A stretch of DNA of 64,000 nt from GCA-2705445 sp002705445 (GTDB lineage Bacteria; Pseudomonadota; Gammaproteobacteria; Poriferisulfidales; GCA-002705445). The notes beneath the pieces were generated by a model. That model saw nothing but the letters and a program-made list of their open reading frames with translations, did not search any database and was not told the origin of the DNA. Below are positions 36,072 to 43,720 of the stretch, piece after piece. The position numbers were made by a program, and so were the translations under genes. The number at the start of each line of letters is the position of its first letter. Position 1 is the first letter of the stretch. The DNA lies in NCBI GenBank assembly GCA_045561235.1, contig JBJKYB010000002.1, forward strand, positions 124,001 to 188,000. Reading direction: 5' to 3'.

Positions 36072-36776
36072 TTAAACGGTATCGTCTAATGTAAATGGAA
36101 CTCTTTGCGCATATGATCCTGACCTAAAATCAGTATGCTCTTTCAAGTAGGTGCATAATAGTGCATATCTATTATTATCAGAATTATTTGTATTTGATGC
36201 GTGTACAAGCCAACTATGTATTAACAAAACGCTACCTTTTTTTATAATTGGTGATTCTTTATTATATTTTTCTGGAACAACAGTTTTTCTTATTGTGGCG
36301 TTTGGATCTTGATTGTCGTGCTTTGATAAACCTGTGTCAACTGTTTCAAGAGCCTCCTCATTATGAGTTTTTGGCCAAATAATTAAACCACCATTATTTT
36401 TATCTACATCTGTTAATGCACACCAAGCTGATATAAAAGAATCAGATGAAGCTTTAACATATGTATTATCTTGATGAGGGTTAAAACCTACAGTTTTTGG
36501 CGGCATAAAGAAAAATTCAGTTTGAAGGCCTAATGCCGTATCTTGAAAATAAGAATTGATGAAATTCAATAGTTTTTTATTTGACATAAATTTTTGAATT
36601 ATCTCTGAACTCTTATGAATATTCATTAATGGAGTTAAATCATCAGATGGACCTAGAACTTGATGAGCATGATTTACAACTTCATTACACTCCTCATCAT
36701 TATAAATATCCTCTAGAATAAGATAACCATTCTCTTTAAAAAACTCTAATTTAGGCTCAAGATCTTTTATGTTCAT
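36072..36776 (-). CDS. Phytanoyl-CoA dioxygenase (PhyH) family Fe(II)/2OG oxygenase
   Basis: Non-haem iron hydroxylase of 234 residues. FFKENGYLILEDIY begins the domain. The iron triad is His101 and Asp103 in NPHQDNTYV and His192 in WLVHASNTN, with 2OG-binding Arg203 in NNRYALL. The length and WCALTDVDKNNGGLIIWP are typical of bacterial PhyH proteins. It sits 3 nt after the HddC-GmhB fusion in the sugar-nucleotide run, suggesting hydroxylation of a sugar, acyl group or glycan unit. All key residues are kept, in contrast to the remnant at 19409. Confidence 0.85.
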   Translation of the reverse strand: MNIKDLEPKLEFFKENGYLILEDIYNDEECNEVVNHAHQVLGPSDDLTPLMNIHKSSEIIQKFMSNKKLLNFINSYFQDTALGLQTEFFFMPPKTVGFNPHQDNTYVKASSDSFISAWCALTDVDKNNGGLIIWPKTHNEEALETVDTGLSKHDNQDPNATIRKTVVPEKYNKESPIIKKGSVLLIHSWLVHASNTNNSDNNRYALLCTYLKEHTDFRSGSYAQRVPFTLDDTV

Positions 36777-36779
36777 GGT

Positions 36780-37982
36780 TTACTCTAATAATTTTTTATT
36801 AATATTATCCTTTAAATTTAATAAATTATCCAGTCCATTATATTTAATACTATAAATGTCAAAATTATTTGCGCATTGTATATCGCTATCTCTGTCACCA
36901 ACCATAAGCATGTTTTCTTTTTTTAAATTCCATTCTTGAAATATTTTATCTAACATACCCGTTTTTGGTTTTCTATTATTGCTATCAATCTTATATTCAT
37001 CAATACAACCATCTATATGGTAAGGGCAATAATAAAATTCATCTATATGAGCGCCTTTTTTTCTTAACTGTTTTTGCATTTCACAGTGAAACAAATGCAT
37101 ATCATTTTCTTTAAAAAATCCCTTAGCTATCCCAGCCTGATTTGTAGCAACAAAAACTAAAAAGTTTAAATCATTTAGATATTTTATTAGAGATATAGCG
37201 CCAGGGTTCCATTTTAAATCTTGAACTTTATGAGTATATCCGTTATCAATATTTAAAGTACCATCCCTGTCAAAAACTACAGCTTTTTTAGCTTTTGACC
37301 AATTTAACTCATTTGCAAATTCTAAACTTTCTGGTGTACCTATATCAATAAAAAAACCTTTAATTTCAGACCCAGCAACTCTTTTATTTTTTACAAGTGA
37401 TGGAAGAATATCTTTCTCAAACGATAAATTCTTTAATTCATATTGTGAAAGTATTTTTTTATTTAAGCAATAAATGCCCCCGTTAATAAAACCTTCTTTT
37501 TTAGAATTTTTATTTTTTTCCGCAAAACTAGTAACTGTGTTTTTATCTAGATTTACACTTCCATACCTACTACAGTCATTTTTCTTAACTAATGCCATAG
37601 ACACATCATAATTATTATTAAAATTTTCAATTATTGATAACCAATTCCCATCGATTATTGAATCTCCATTCATTAAAAAAAAATTATCATCTAAAAGTTT
37701 GTAGGCATTAATTAACGCACCTCCAGTTCCTAGGGGAGTTTTTTCTTTAACAATTTTTATTGTGATATCCGAAAAACTATTTGCATCAAAATAAGAATCT
37801 AAAATATTAGCAGAATGCCCCGCCAGTAATAAAACTTCTTTAAAACCAAAATATTTTACTTGCTCAATAAGACGAAGTAAAAAAGGCTTATTGTTTACAT
37901 CCAGCATAGGTTTTGGGAAATTTTTTGTAATTTCTCCCAGTCTTGAACCTTTGCCACCTACTAATATTACACACTGTTTCAT
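36780..37982 (-). CDS. hddC-gmhB: Heptose-1-phosphate guanylyltransferase fused to heptose-1,7-bisphosphate phosphatase
   Basis: Bifunctional protein of 400 residues. Residues 1-225 form a nucleotidyltransferase (VILVGGKGSRLGEIT, FPKPMLDVN, LMNGDSIID, FIDIGTP) like HddC. Residues 232-400 form a HAD phosphatase like GmhB: D238-x-D240 in VVFDRDGTLN, ATNQAGIAKG, zinc-loop Cys319, His322 and Cys326 in CPYHIDGC, and VGDRDSD. Together they would dephosphorylate heptose 1,7-bisphosphate and attach GMP. The ATG at 37982 is chosen over a TTG four codons upstream because the family fold starts right after it. First gene of the 13.5-kb minus-strand run. Confidence 0.88.
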   Translation of the reverse strand: MKQCVILVGGKGSRLGEITKNFPKPMLDVNNKPFLLRLIEQVKYFGFKEVLLLAGHSANILDSYFDANSFSDITIKIVKEKTPLGTGGALINAYKLLDDNFFLMNGDSIIDGNWLSIIENFNNNYDVSMALVKKNDCSRYGSVNLDKNTVTSFAEKNKNSKKEGFINGGIYCLNKKILSQYELKNLSFEKDILPSLVKNKRVAGSEIKGFFIDIGTPESLEFANELNWSKAKKAVVFDRDGTLNIDNGYTHKVQDLKWNPGAISLIKYLNDLNFLVFVATNQAGIAKGFFKENDMHLFHCEMQKQLRKKGAHIDEFYYCPYHIDGCIDEYKIDSNNRKPKTGMLDKIFQEWNLKKENMLMVGDRDSDIQCANNFDIYSIKYNGLDNLLNLKDNINKKLLE

Positions 37983-38107
37983 TATTATCTTCAAAATTGG
38001 TTATATATTTTTAGATTATAATATATTTAGCATTTAAAATCAGAGCTTTAATAATAATTACAATATCTTTATACTTAATCAAAAATAATTAAATAAATAA
38101 TTTTATA
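37983..38107. promoter_or_regulatory. Divergent AT-rich control region
   Basis: This 125-nt gap separates two divergent island transcripts. A TATAAT (38017-38022) faces the plus-strand gene at 38108, and the overlapping complementary TATAAT (38015-38020 read on the minus strand) faces the HddC-GmhB gene. No clear -35 boxes are seen. It is the only place where the 13.5-kb minus-strand run can start locally. Confidence 0.35.
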
Positions 38108-39727
38108 ATGAAAGAAAAAAATACATACAGTTTCAAAAAACTTTTATCTATTCACCTTCAATCTAATAATCCTGAAAACTTTGAAGAGTTTGTAGTATCC
38201 ATGGAAAAAAATATTCAAGAACATGATCTTATTGAGATCATTGTAAAAATTGATGATGATGATATTGCAATGAACAAGTTATTAGAAAAACTAGTTTTGA
38301 AATCTAAAATTAATATTAAATATATATCAACTCCACTGCTTGGAAGCTTTGCAGATTTGTGGAGATCCATGAATGATATGCTATTGGTTTGTGAGAAAGA
38401 CACATATTTTTTATGGAATATGAATGATGAAATGCGCATACCAATAAAAGAATGGGATCAGATTCTTAAAAAATATGTAAAACTGTTTCCTGATGATCTT
38501 TTTAGATTAAGAACTTCATGTTTCAGAAATAGGAATTATGCGGATATATGGGAATGTGGTTTTTCACCGGAAACTTCAGCAATCACTACGAAAAAATGGA
38601 TTGATATATGCGGAGACTGGAATCCAACATTAGGCCCTGATACATTTAATCAACTAGTAGCATACTTTTTTTCATACCATGATAGATTTAACAAAAATAA
38701 AGAAATAAGAGATGTAGTGATAAATGATTTTACTTTTGAAGGGGAAGGAGCTTCACTAGGACTTACAAGGAAACAAAAAATGAAAAGGCTATCTGACACG
38801 ATAGATCCATGGTTTAAATTGTTTTCGTATAAAATTCTTACAGAGGCATCAAGACGATCGCAGAGAATAAGAGCAAACATATATTTAGAAAGTATATTAG
38901 TGAACAAAAATTATAAAAATCCAATTATCGTTGATAAATCAAAAAAAATAAAAATACTACACCCAATATCTAAAAAAGTTTTAGCCAGTTTTCCCTATAA
39001 AGTTTCACGAATAAAAATACTATTTAGAAATATTACAAGATCATTTCAATATTTTACATATGCTGGTGGTGGTGTAGAAAAGAGAAATATTAATAAATTT
39101 CATAAAAAAATATTTTCATATATTTACTTCATTTTATTAAAAAGAAAAAAAATTAATATAGTTCAATTTTTTAGATATATATCTATTATTTATGTAATGT
39201 ATATGAGAAAAAAAACATTACTTTTTTATATAGCAAAAGGAATTCAGTTGAATTTTTTAATTTTTATAATAAATATTCCATCTTTAGTTTTAAAGTTACC
39301 ATCATATATTATAGTTGACGTCCTCATAATCTTTAAGAGGGTAAATCCTGGTAAATTCAACAGTACCAGGTTAAAATTTTATAAAATGATTGAGCACTTC
39401 AATGATTTTGGTAATGAAAAAAATTATGAATCAGACGCAACTTATTTTCTTTCGAGAATTGATTATGAAAAATTACATAAAAATATATCTTTGATCGAAA
39501 AAAATATATCAAAAAATAATTTTAAATTTTACATAAAAATTTTGTTAATATCTAAATTTTACAATATAAAACTTGAAAATATTTCTAAAAATTATGAGAT
39601 ATATGACAAGCAAATAAAGAAAATTAATATAATATTATCAAATTTGGATAATCACATGGATTCGATAAAAAATTTAGACAGAATTATTTATAATAAGTGG
39701 AATTATAATTTAAGAGAATTTGTATAA
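38108..39727 (+). CDS. Putative GT-A glycosyltransferase, island paralogue family member C, long form
   Basis: Protein of 539 residues, the longest of three island paralogues. The shared region covers residues 10-310: LLSIHLQSNNPENFEE, the acidic IDDDD (48-52), WNMNDEM (103-109), FPDDLFRLR (127-135), DIWEC (146-150), TKKWIDICGDW and LGPDTFNQL (175-183), then FEGEG. The last 200 residues are unique, basic and partly hydrophobic, with FLIFIINIPSLVLK (about 390), and may attach to the membrane. It is the only plus-strand gene between two minus-strand blocks and converges with the next gene. The function is inferred from the acidic motifs and context. Confidence 0.6.
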   Translation: MKEKNTYSFKKLLSIHLQSNNPENFEEFVVSMEKNIQEHDLIEIIVKIDDDDIAMNKLLEKLVLKSKINIKYISTPLLGSFADLWRSMNDMLLVCEKDTYFLWNMNDEMRIPIKEWDQILKKYVKLFPDDLFRLRTSCFRNRNYADIWECGFSPETSAITTKKWIDICGDWNPTLGPDTFNQLVAYFFSYHDRFNKNKEIRDVVINDFTFEGEGASLGLTRKQKMKRLSDTIDPWFKLFSYKILTEASRRSQRIRANIYLESILVNKNYKNPIIVDKSKKIKILHPISKKVLASFPYKVSRIKILFRNITRSFQYFTYAGGGVEKRNINKFHKKIFSYIYFILLKRKKINIVQFFRYISIIYVMYMRKKTLLFYIAKGIQLNFLIFIINIPSLVLKLPSYIIVDVLIIFKRVNPGKFNSTRLKFYKMIEHFNDFGNEKNYESDATYFLSRIDYEKLHKNISLIEKNISKNNFKFYIKILLISKFYNIKLENISKNYEIYDKQIKKINIILSNLDNHMDSIKNLDRIIYNKWNYNLREFV

Positions 39728-39734
39728 AATATTA

Positions 39735-41609
39735 TTATTTTCCTCTCCACACAAGTAATCCATATGCTTCATGATATCTATCACCAAAACCAATTCTAAG
39801 CTCTTCTAATATTTCTGCTTTACCTTCCAATTCAAGTTTCTTGATATCTGTTAGGAAATTTCCAAGATAATTTCTTTTTTTATGATAATTCTTCGCAAGA
39901 GTATCAAATAAATTATCTTTGTTATAATACTCGTATATGGGCTCTAAATGGACACACAACACCTTTTCACTTTGAAGTTTGTGCAAGAGATTTTTATAAT
40001 TTCCACCTAGTTGCTCCAAAGCATGAAAACTTATTACAGTAGAATCATTTTTTATAGATAATTCCTCATATCCATTCATATCTAACATATTAAATTGAAC
40101 TGCTTTTATGTCTCTTTTTGTAAATTTGCCTATTTCATTAACTATTGGAAGTGATGCAGATGCCCAATCACTTGCTGTTATTTTAATGTTTTTATCAATA
40201 GTTGAAGCGGCTAAGAAAGTTCCACAGCCAGTTCCACAACCTAGCTCAATTAAACTGGAACTGGTTTCCACATACCTTTTTAAAATAATTTTTCTTATTA
40301 TTTGATCATATTTATATACAAAATTATCAGTTATACCTTTAATATATTGACCATCTAGCCTCATGATATTGTGATGATCAAAATACTGAGGCATTATCTT
40401 TTCTGGGCTAAAATCATTTTTTATTGAAGCCAGAATCTCACCCCAGCCTTTTTCCCAAACTTCATTATTATTTTCTCCAGAAATTCTTAAATCACTAGAA
40501 TTTATTTTATTTATAATAGATTGAATAATACTATCTCTTTCATGCCCAACTAAAACTTCATACTCAAGAATATTAAGATCATCTGAAAAAATTTCATCAA
40601 AATCTTTTTTTGTAATAGAAAATTTATCACATATATAATTCTCACCAATAAATTTTTTTTCAGATAAAATATCTTTATTAGTATTATCCATTATATTTTT
40701 AGAAAATATTTCTACTGGATATGATTTTGTATAATTATTTATTTTGAAATCACCATGTAAAGTTTGTTCTGTTGATAAAATCTTTGAATCACCATATTTT
40801 TGCCAATCTGGAATTGAAATAAAATATGGTTTTCTATTTTCATCCTCATATGTGTCAGAGGAAACCTTTGTTTTTGGTATAAATCTAAAATCTAAAGATA
40901 TTCTTATTGAGCTAGAATTTTTATATGTCTCGTGAAGCAAAAATGGGTCGACAAATATCCATCCTGAATCGTCATACTTAAAATGTATTTCTTTAAGAGA
41001 TTTAATTTTATTATTTCCTTTATTATAATCGTCTAATGTTTTTACAAGATCTTTTGGAAATTTATCAGGCTCAAAAAAATTAATACCTATCTTTTTGTAA
41101 TCACCAAAAATATGAAGAAATACTATAATTGCTCCTGATGGATCACCAGCCCAAATATCTGTATGTTTTTTTGTGGATGCTCTTGGTCTATCGTCAGTTT
41201 TAAAATCATTACTTTGAAGTCTAATATTTATTGGAAACTGAACCCTATCTATTTTATCGTTAATATTATTTTTTTCAAATTCATCAAATATTACTTTTTG
41301 CAATTTGTTAAAAGACATTAAATTTTCTTTTTTAGGCACCACTAAACCGTTTGGTGTAATGTTAGGTAAATTTTTTATTTCTTCTTGATAATTTTCGAAA
41401 AAGTTTTCATTTATTTTAATCTCTGCATTTTGACTTGATGATGTTATGCAGTCCCAAAAATAATACATAACTGCATTTTTGAGATTATGAATGCTTTTTT
41501 TGCTTATTGAACTTACTTTTATTAATTTTTCATCATGAATACAATTTATATTCTCAAGTAAAGAGTCCATTCTTTTTTTTCTGATTTCAAAATCTATATT
41601 ATTTGACAT
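39735..41609 (-). CDS. Fusion of a StrG-like Fe/2OG-oxygenase domain and a SAM methyltransferase
   Basis: Two-domain protein of 624 residues. The N-terminal part has a likely iron site: His149 and Asp151 in KKHTDIWAGDP, His226 in DPFLLHETYK, and Arg236 in SIRISLDFRF, matching the protein at 35157. The C-terminal part is a class I methyltransferase with motif I LIELGCGTGCGTF (453-465), ITASDWASASL, and SFHALEQLGGN. A middle linker of about 190 residues is unassigned. Hydroxylation followed by methylation of one sugar position would be a neat reason for the fusion, but is speculation. It starts 10 nt after the gene at 41620. Confidence 0.68.
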   Translation of the reverse strand: MSNNIDFEIRKKRMDSLLENINCIHDEKLIKVSSISKKSIHNLKNAVMYYFWDCITSSSQNAEIKINENFFENYQEEIKNLPNITPNGLVVPKKENLMSFNKLQKVIFDEFEKNNINDKIDRVQFPINIRLQSNDFKTDDRPRASTKKHTDIWAGDPSGAIIVFLHIFGDYKKIGINFFEPDKFPKDLVKTLDDYNKGNNKIKSLKEIHFKYDDSGWIFVDPFLLHETYKNSSSIRISLDFRFIPKTKVSSDTYEDENRKPYFISIPDWQKYGDSKILSTEQTLHGDFKINNYTKSYPVEIFSKNIMDNTNKDILSEKKFIGENYICDKFSITKKDFDEIFSDDLNILEYEVLVGHERDSIIQSIINKINSSDLRISGENNNEVWEKGWGEILASIKNDFSPEKIMPQYFDHHNIMRLDGQYIKGITDNFVYKYDQIIRKIILKRYVETSSSLIELGCGTGCGTFLAASTIDKNIKITASDWASASLPIVNEIGKFTKRDIKAVQFNMLDMNGYEELSIKNDSTVISFHALEQLGGNYKNLLHKLQSEKVLCVHLEPIYEYYNKDNLFDTLAKNYHKKRNYLGNFLTDIKKLELEGKAEILEELRIGFGDRYHEAYGLLVWRGK

Positions 41610-41619
41610 AAATGTCCTC

Positions 41620-42288
41620 TTATACTTTTAAAGTATCAATTTTTCCAGTTATTGAGATAGTGTATTTTGGTTTTATACCTGCATTACATGCCAAATGATA
41701 CCTTAAAGGCTCCCAAGTTACTGCATCTCCAGCTTTCCAATTTGACACCACACTATTTCCTACTTGAAAAAAGTGTCCCCAGTGCCAGTTTTCTGGAAAA
41801 ATTAGATGTCTACGTATATTTTTAAATTCTTTTTCACTTCCAAAATTAAAATGCCCACTTTTTAATCTTTGGTAAGTATCAAAATGCCATGGATTTACTG
41901 TGCCAGGCACCTGCATGTTAACACCTAAATATGCTTCTTTAAGTCCTTTTTTCTCAGCTTGTTTCAATAGAGATTCTGCCCAATATGGTTTATCGTTATT
42001 ATCTATTTGAATTTGCTTATATTTAGTATTTTCATTATTGTAACCATGTGAACGATGATCTAATTTAGTCCAAGCTAGTACATTATTTTCATAATCATCT
42101 TCTTCTTCTTTATAACACCAAACACAGTCTGAAAAATCTACAGAATTAACCGCATCTTTAATATCTGGCAACCAGGAATCTTCAATTATGTAAGGACTTA
42201 TATTAACTGCATCCTCTATATTTGATGTTGGGTCATAATGCCAATTTCCTAAAGACATCATTTTTTCGAGTAGTTTTTTATAAGCCAT
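41620..42288 (-). CDS. Putative Fe(II)/2OG-dependent hydroxylase (cupin-fold)
   Basis: Protein of 222 residues with VNPWHFDTYQR (His135 and Asp137), RRHLIFPENWHWGHFFQVGN, WKAGDAVTWEP, YHLACNAG (His198), and a basic residue in KPKYTISITG. This layout is like Asp/Asn beta-hydroxylase or JmjC-like double-stranded beta-helix enzymes, in which RxHL, an HxD pair and a distal His bind iron and substrate. It lies 2 nt after the truncated SDR and 10 nt before the oxygenase-methyltransferase fusion. The substrate is unknown. Confidence 0.6.
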   Translation of the reverse strand: MAYKKLLEKMMSLGNWHYDPTSNIEDAVNISPYIIEDSWLPDIKDAVNSVDFSDCVWCYKEEEDDYENNVLAWTKLDHRSHGYNNENTKYKQIQIDNNDKPYWAESLLKQAEKKGLKEAYLGVNMQVPGTVNPWHFDTYQRLKSGHFNFGSEKEFKNIRRHLIFPENWHWGHFFQVGNSVVSNWKAGDAVTWEPLRYHLACNAGIKPKYTISITGKIDTLKV

Positions 42289-42290
42289 AA

Positions 42291-42929
42291 TTATATTATC
42301 CTATAAGGCCTTAAAATCTGCAATTCGATTTTATTTTCATAACAATATTCTTTTAAAATTTTTTCTGAAATTAATTTTGTTATTCCATTGAATCTAAGAT
42401 TATCATTTTTATGAAAAAAGGGATCAATGGTTTTATCTACTAGCTTATTTTGTGTAAATAAAAATTCTTTATAAAGTTTCTTACCCATTAAGTAATCGTC
42501 ATTAATAAAATTTATTATTTTATTAATAATAATATTAGATTTCACCGTATCTTCCCTATTGGTTTTATTTAATACATTTTTATAAACCGCAGCTGATGAT
42601 AAAAATAAAATTTTCTCTGATTTATCATTACAATTAAGCAAATTTATCAGAATACTAATATCTCGATTTAGTGTATCAAAAGATCTTATCTTTGGATTAC
42701 TCATTGGATTTCTACTTACAGCTAAATGAATAATTTTTTTAAATTTTTTTTCTAAAAAAAGTTTCTTTACATGATTTCTTGATGATAAATCAATATTAAT
42801 AATATTGTTTTTGATAGAGAAGTGCTTACTTTTATTTGTAAAAAATATATTTTTTGCGATATTCTCTGACTTAACTCTTTCAAATAATAATTTACCTAAA
42901 AAGCCATTTCCACCAGTTACTAAAATCAT
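42291..42929 (-). CDS. Truncated NAD-dependent epimerase (N-terminal domain only)
   Basis: Extended SDR fragment of 212 residues. VTGGNGFLGKLLF (NAD site), IIHLAVSRNP, FLSSAAVY, and catalytic Y-L-M-G-K are kept. The frame stops at LRPYRII, just where full-length relatives (about 300 residues) continue into the substrate-binding domain after an RP-x-N-x-Y-G-P motif. The next gene starts 2 nt later, so there is no room for the missing part in another frame. It may be inactive, or a minimal dehydrogenase working on small substrates. It is 32 nt downstream of wzt. Confidence 0.7.
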   Translation of the reverse strand: MILVTGGNGFLGKLLFERVKSENIAKNIFFTNKSKHFSIKNNIINIDLSSRNHVKKLFLEKKFKKIIHLAVSRNPMSNPKIRSFDTLNRDISILINLLNCNDKSEKILFLSSAAVYKNVLNKTNREDTVKSNIIINKIINFINDDYLMGKKLYKEFLFTQNKLVDKTIDPFFHKNDNLRFNGITKLISEKILKEYCYENKIELQILRPYRII

Positions 42930-42961
42930 ATAAATTCTCTAAAGTTTAAGTTGGTAAGTTC

Positions 42962-43717
42962 TTATGAGAAATCCTTTTCATAAATCTCTCTGGCTTTTTC
43001 AATTTCTCCATAATAACTTATTTTTCCATTTTTCATATATATTGCCTTAGTGCATAATTTTTTTATTAATTCTAAGTCATGTGATGCAAATAGCATTATT
43101 GAAGAATTATCCATTATTTCCATAATTTTATTTCGACTTTTTTTAGAAAACTCTAGATCTCCTGTAGAAAAAAATTCGTCTATTAATAATATATCAGGAA
43201 TGCTAAATAAGGCAGATGCTAACGCTAATCTTGACTTCATACCTGATGAATACGTTCGCATTGGTAAATCAAGATATTCGTCTAACCCAGTAAACTCTTG
43301 TGCAGTCTGCATGATACTTTCTTTATCTTTTATCGATTCTCCTCTTATTACTTTCGAAAGTATTATGTTTTCATAGCCGGTAGCGTCATCTACAAACCCA
43401 AATCCCAAATCTATCATGCTGCTGACTTTTCCGAAGACATCAATTTTTCCGGCAGTTGGTGTATATATTCCCGCCAATAACTTTAAAAGAGTTGTTTTGC
43501 CAGATCCATTTGGGCCGATTATTGCAATTCTATCACCTTTTTTTATATCAAGATTTATACTGTCCAAACCTCTTACAATTTTTCTCTCTAAGTTACCTCT
43601 AGTTTTCATGAGACCTAATTTTCCAAAATTAGTTATTTTATTCCTAAATGATAAATCTAAACCTTCGTATAATGGAAAATCTAGAGAGACGTTGTTTAAT
43701 TTAATGTAAGAATTCAC
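42962..43717 (-). CDS. wzt: O-antigen/polysaccharide ABC exporter ATP-binding subunit (Wzt/KpsT type)
   Basis: ATPase of the exporter that moves a lipid-linked polysaccharide to the periplasmic face of the inner membrane. The 251-residue protein has Walker A GPNGSGKTT (68-76), signature YSSGMKSRLALASAL, Walker B ILLIDEF, and the SHDLELIKKLC switch region. GLDSINLDI and LDFPLYEG are typical of polysaccharide exporters. It lacks the extra C-terminal carbohydrate-binding domain present in some Wzt proteins, so it resembles the short type. Its start is 3 nt from wzm. Confidence 0.92.
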   Translation of the reverse strand: MNSYIKLNNVSLDFPLYEGLDLSFRNKITNFGKLGLMKTRGNLERKIVRGLDSINLDIKKGDRIAIIGPNGSGKTTLLKLLAGIYTPTAGKIDVFGKVSSMIDLGFGFVDDATGYENIILSKVIRGESIKDKESIMQTAQEFTGLDEYLDLPMRTYSSGMKSRLALASALFSIPDILLIDEFFSTGDLEFSKKSRNKIMEIMDNSSIMLFASHDLELIKKLCTKAIYMKNGKISYYGEIEKAREIYEKDFS

Positions 43718-43720
43718 TTT

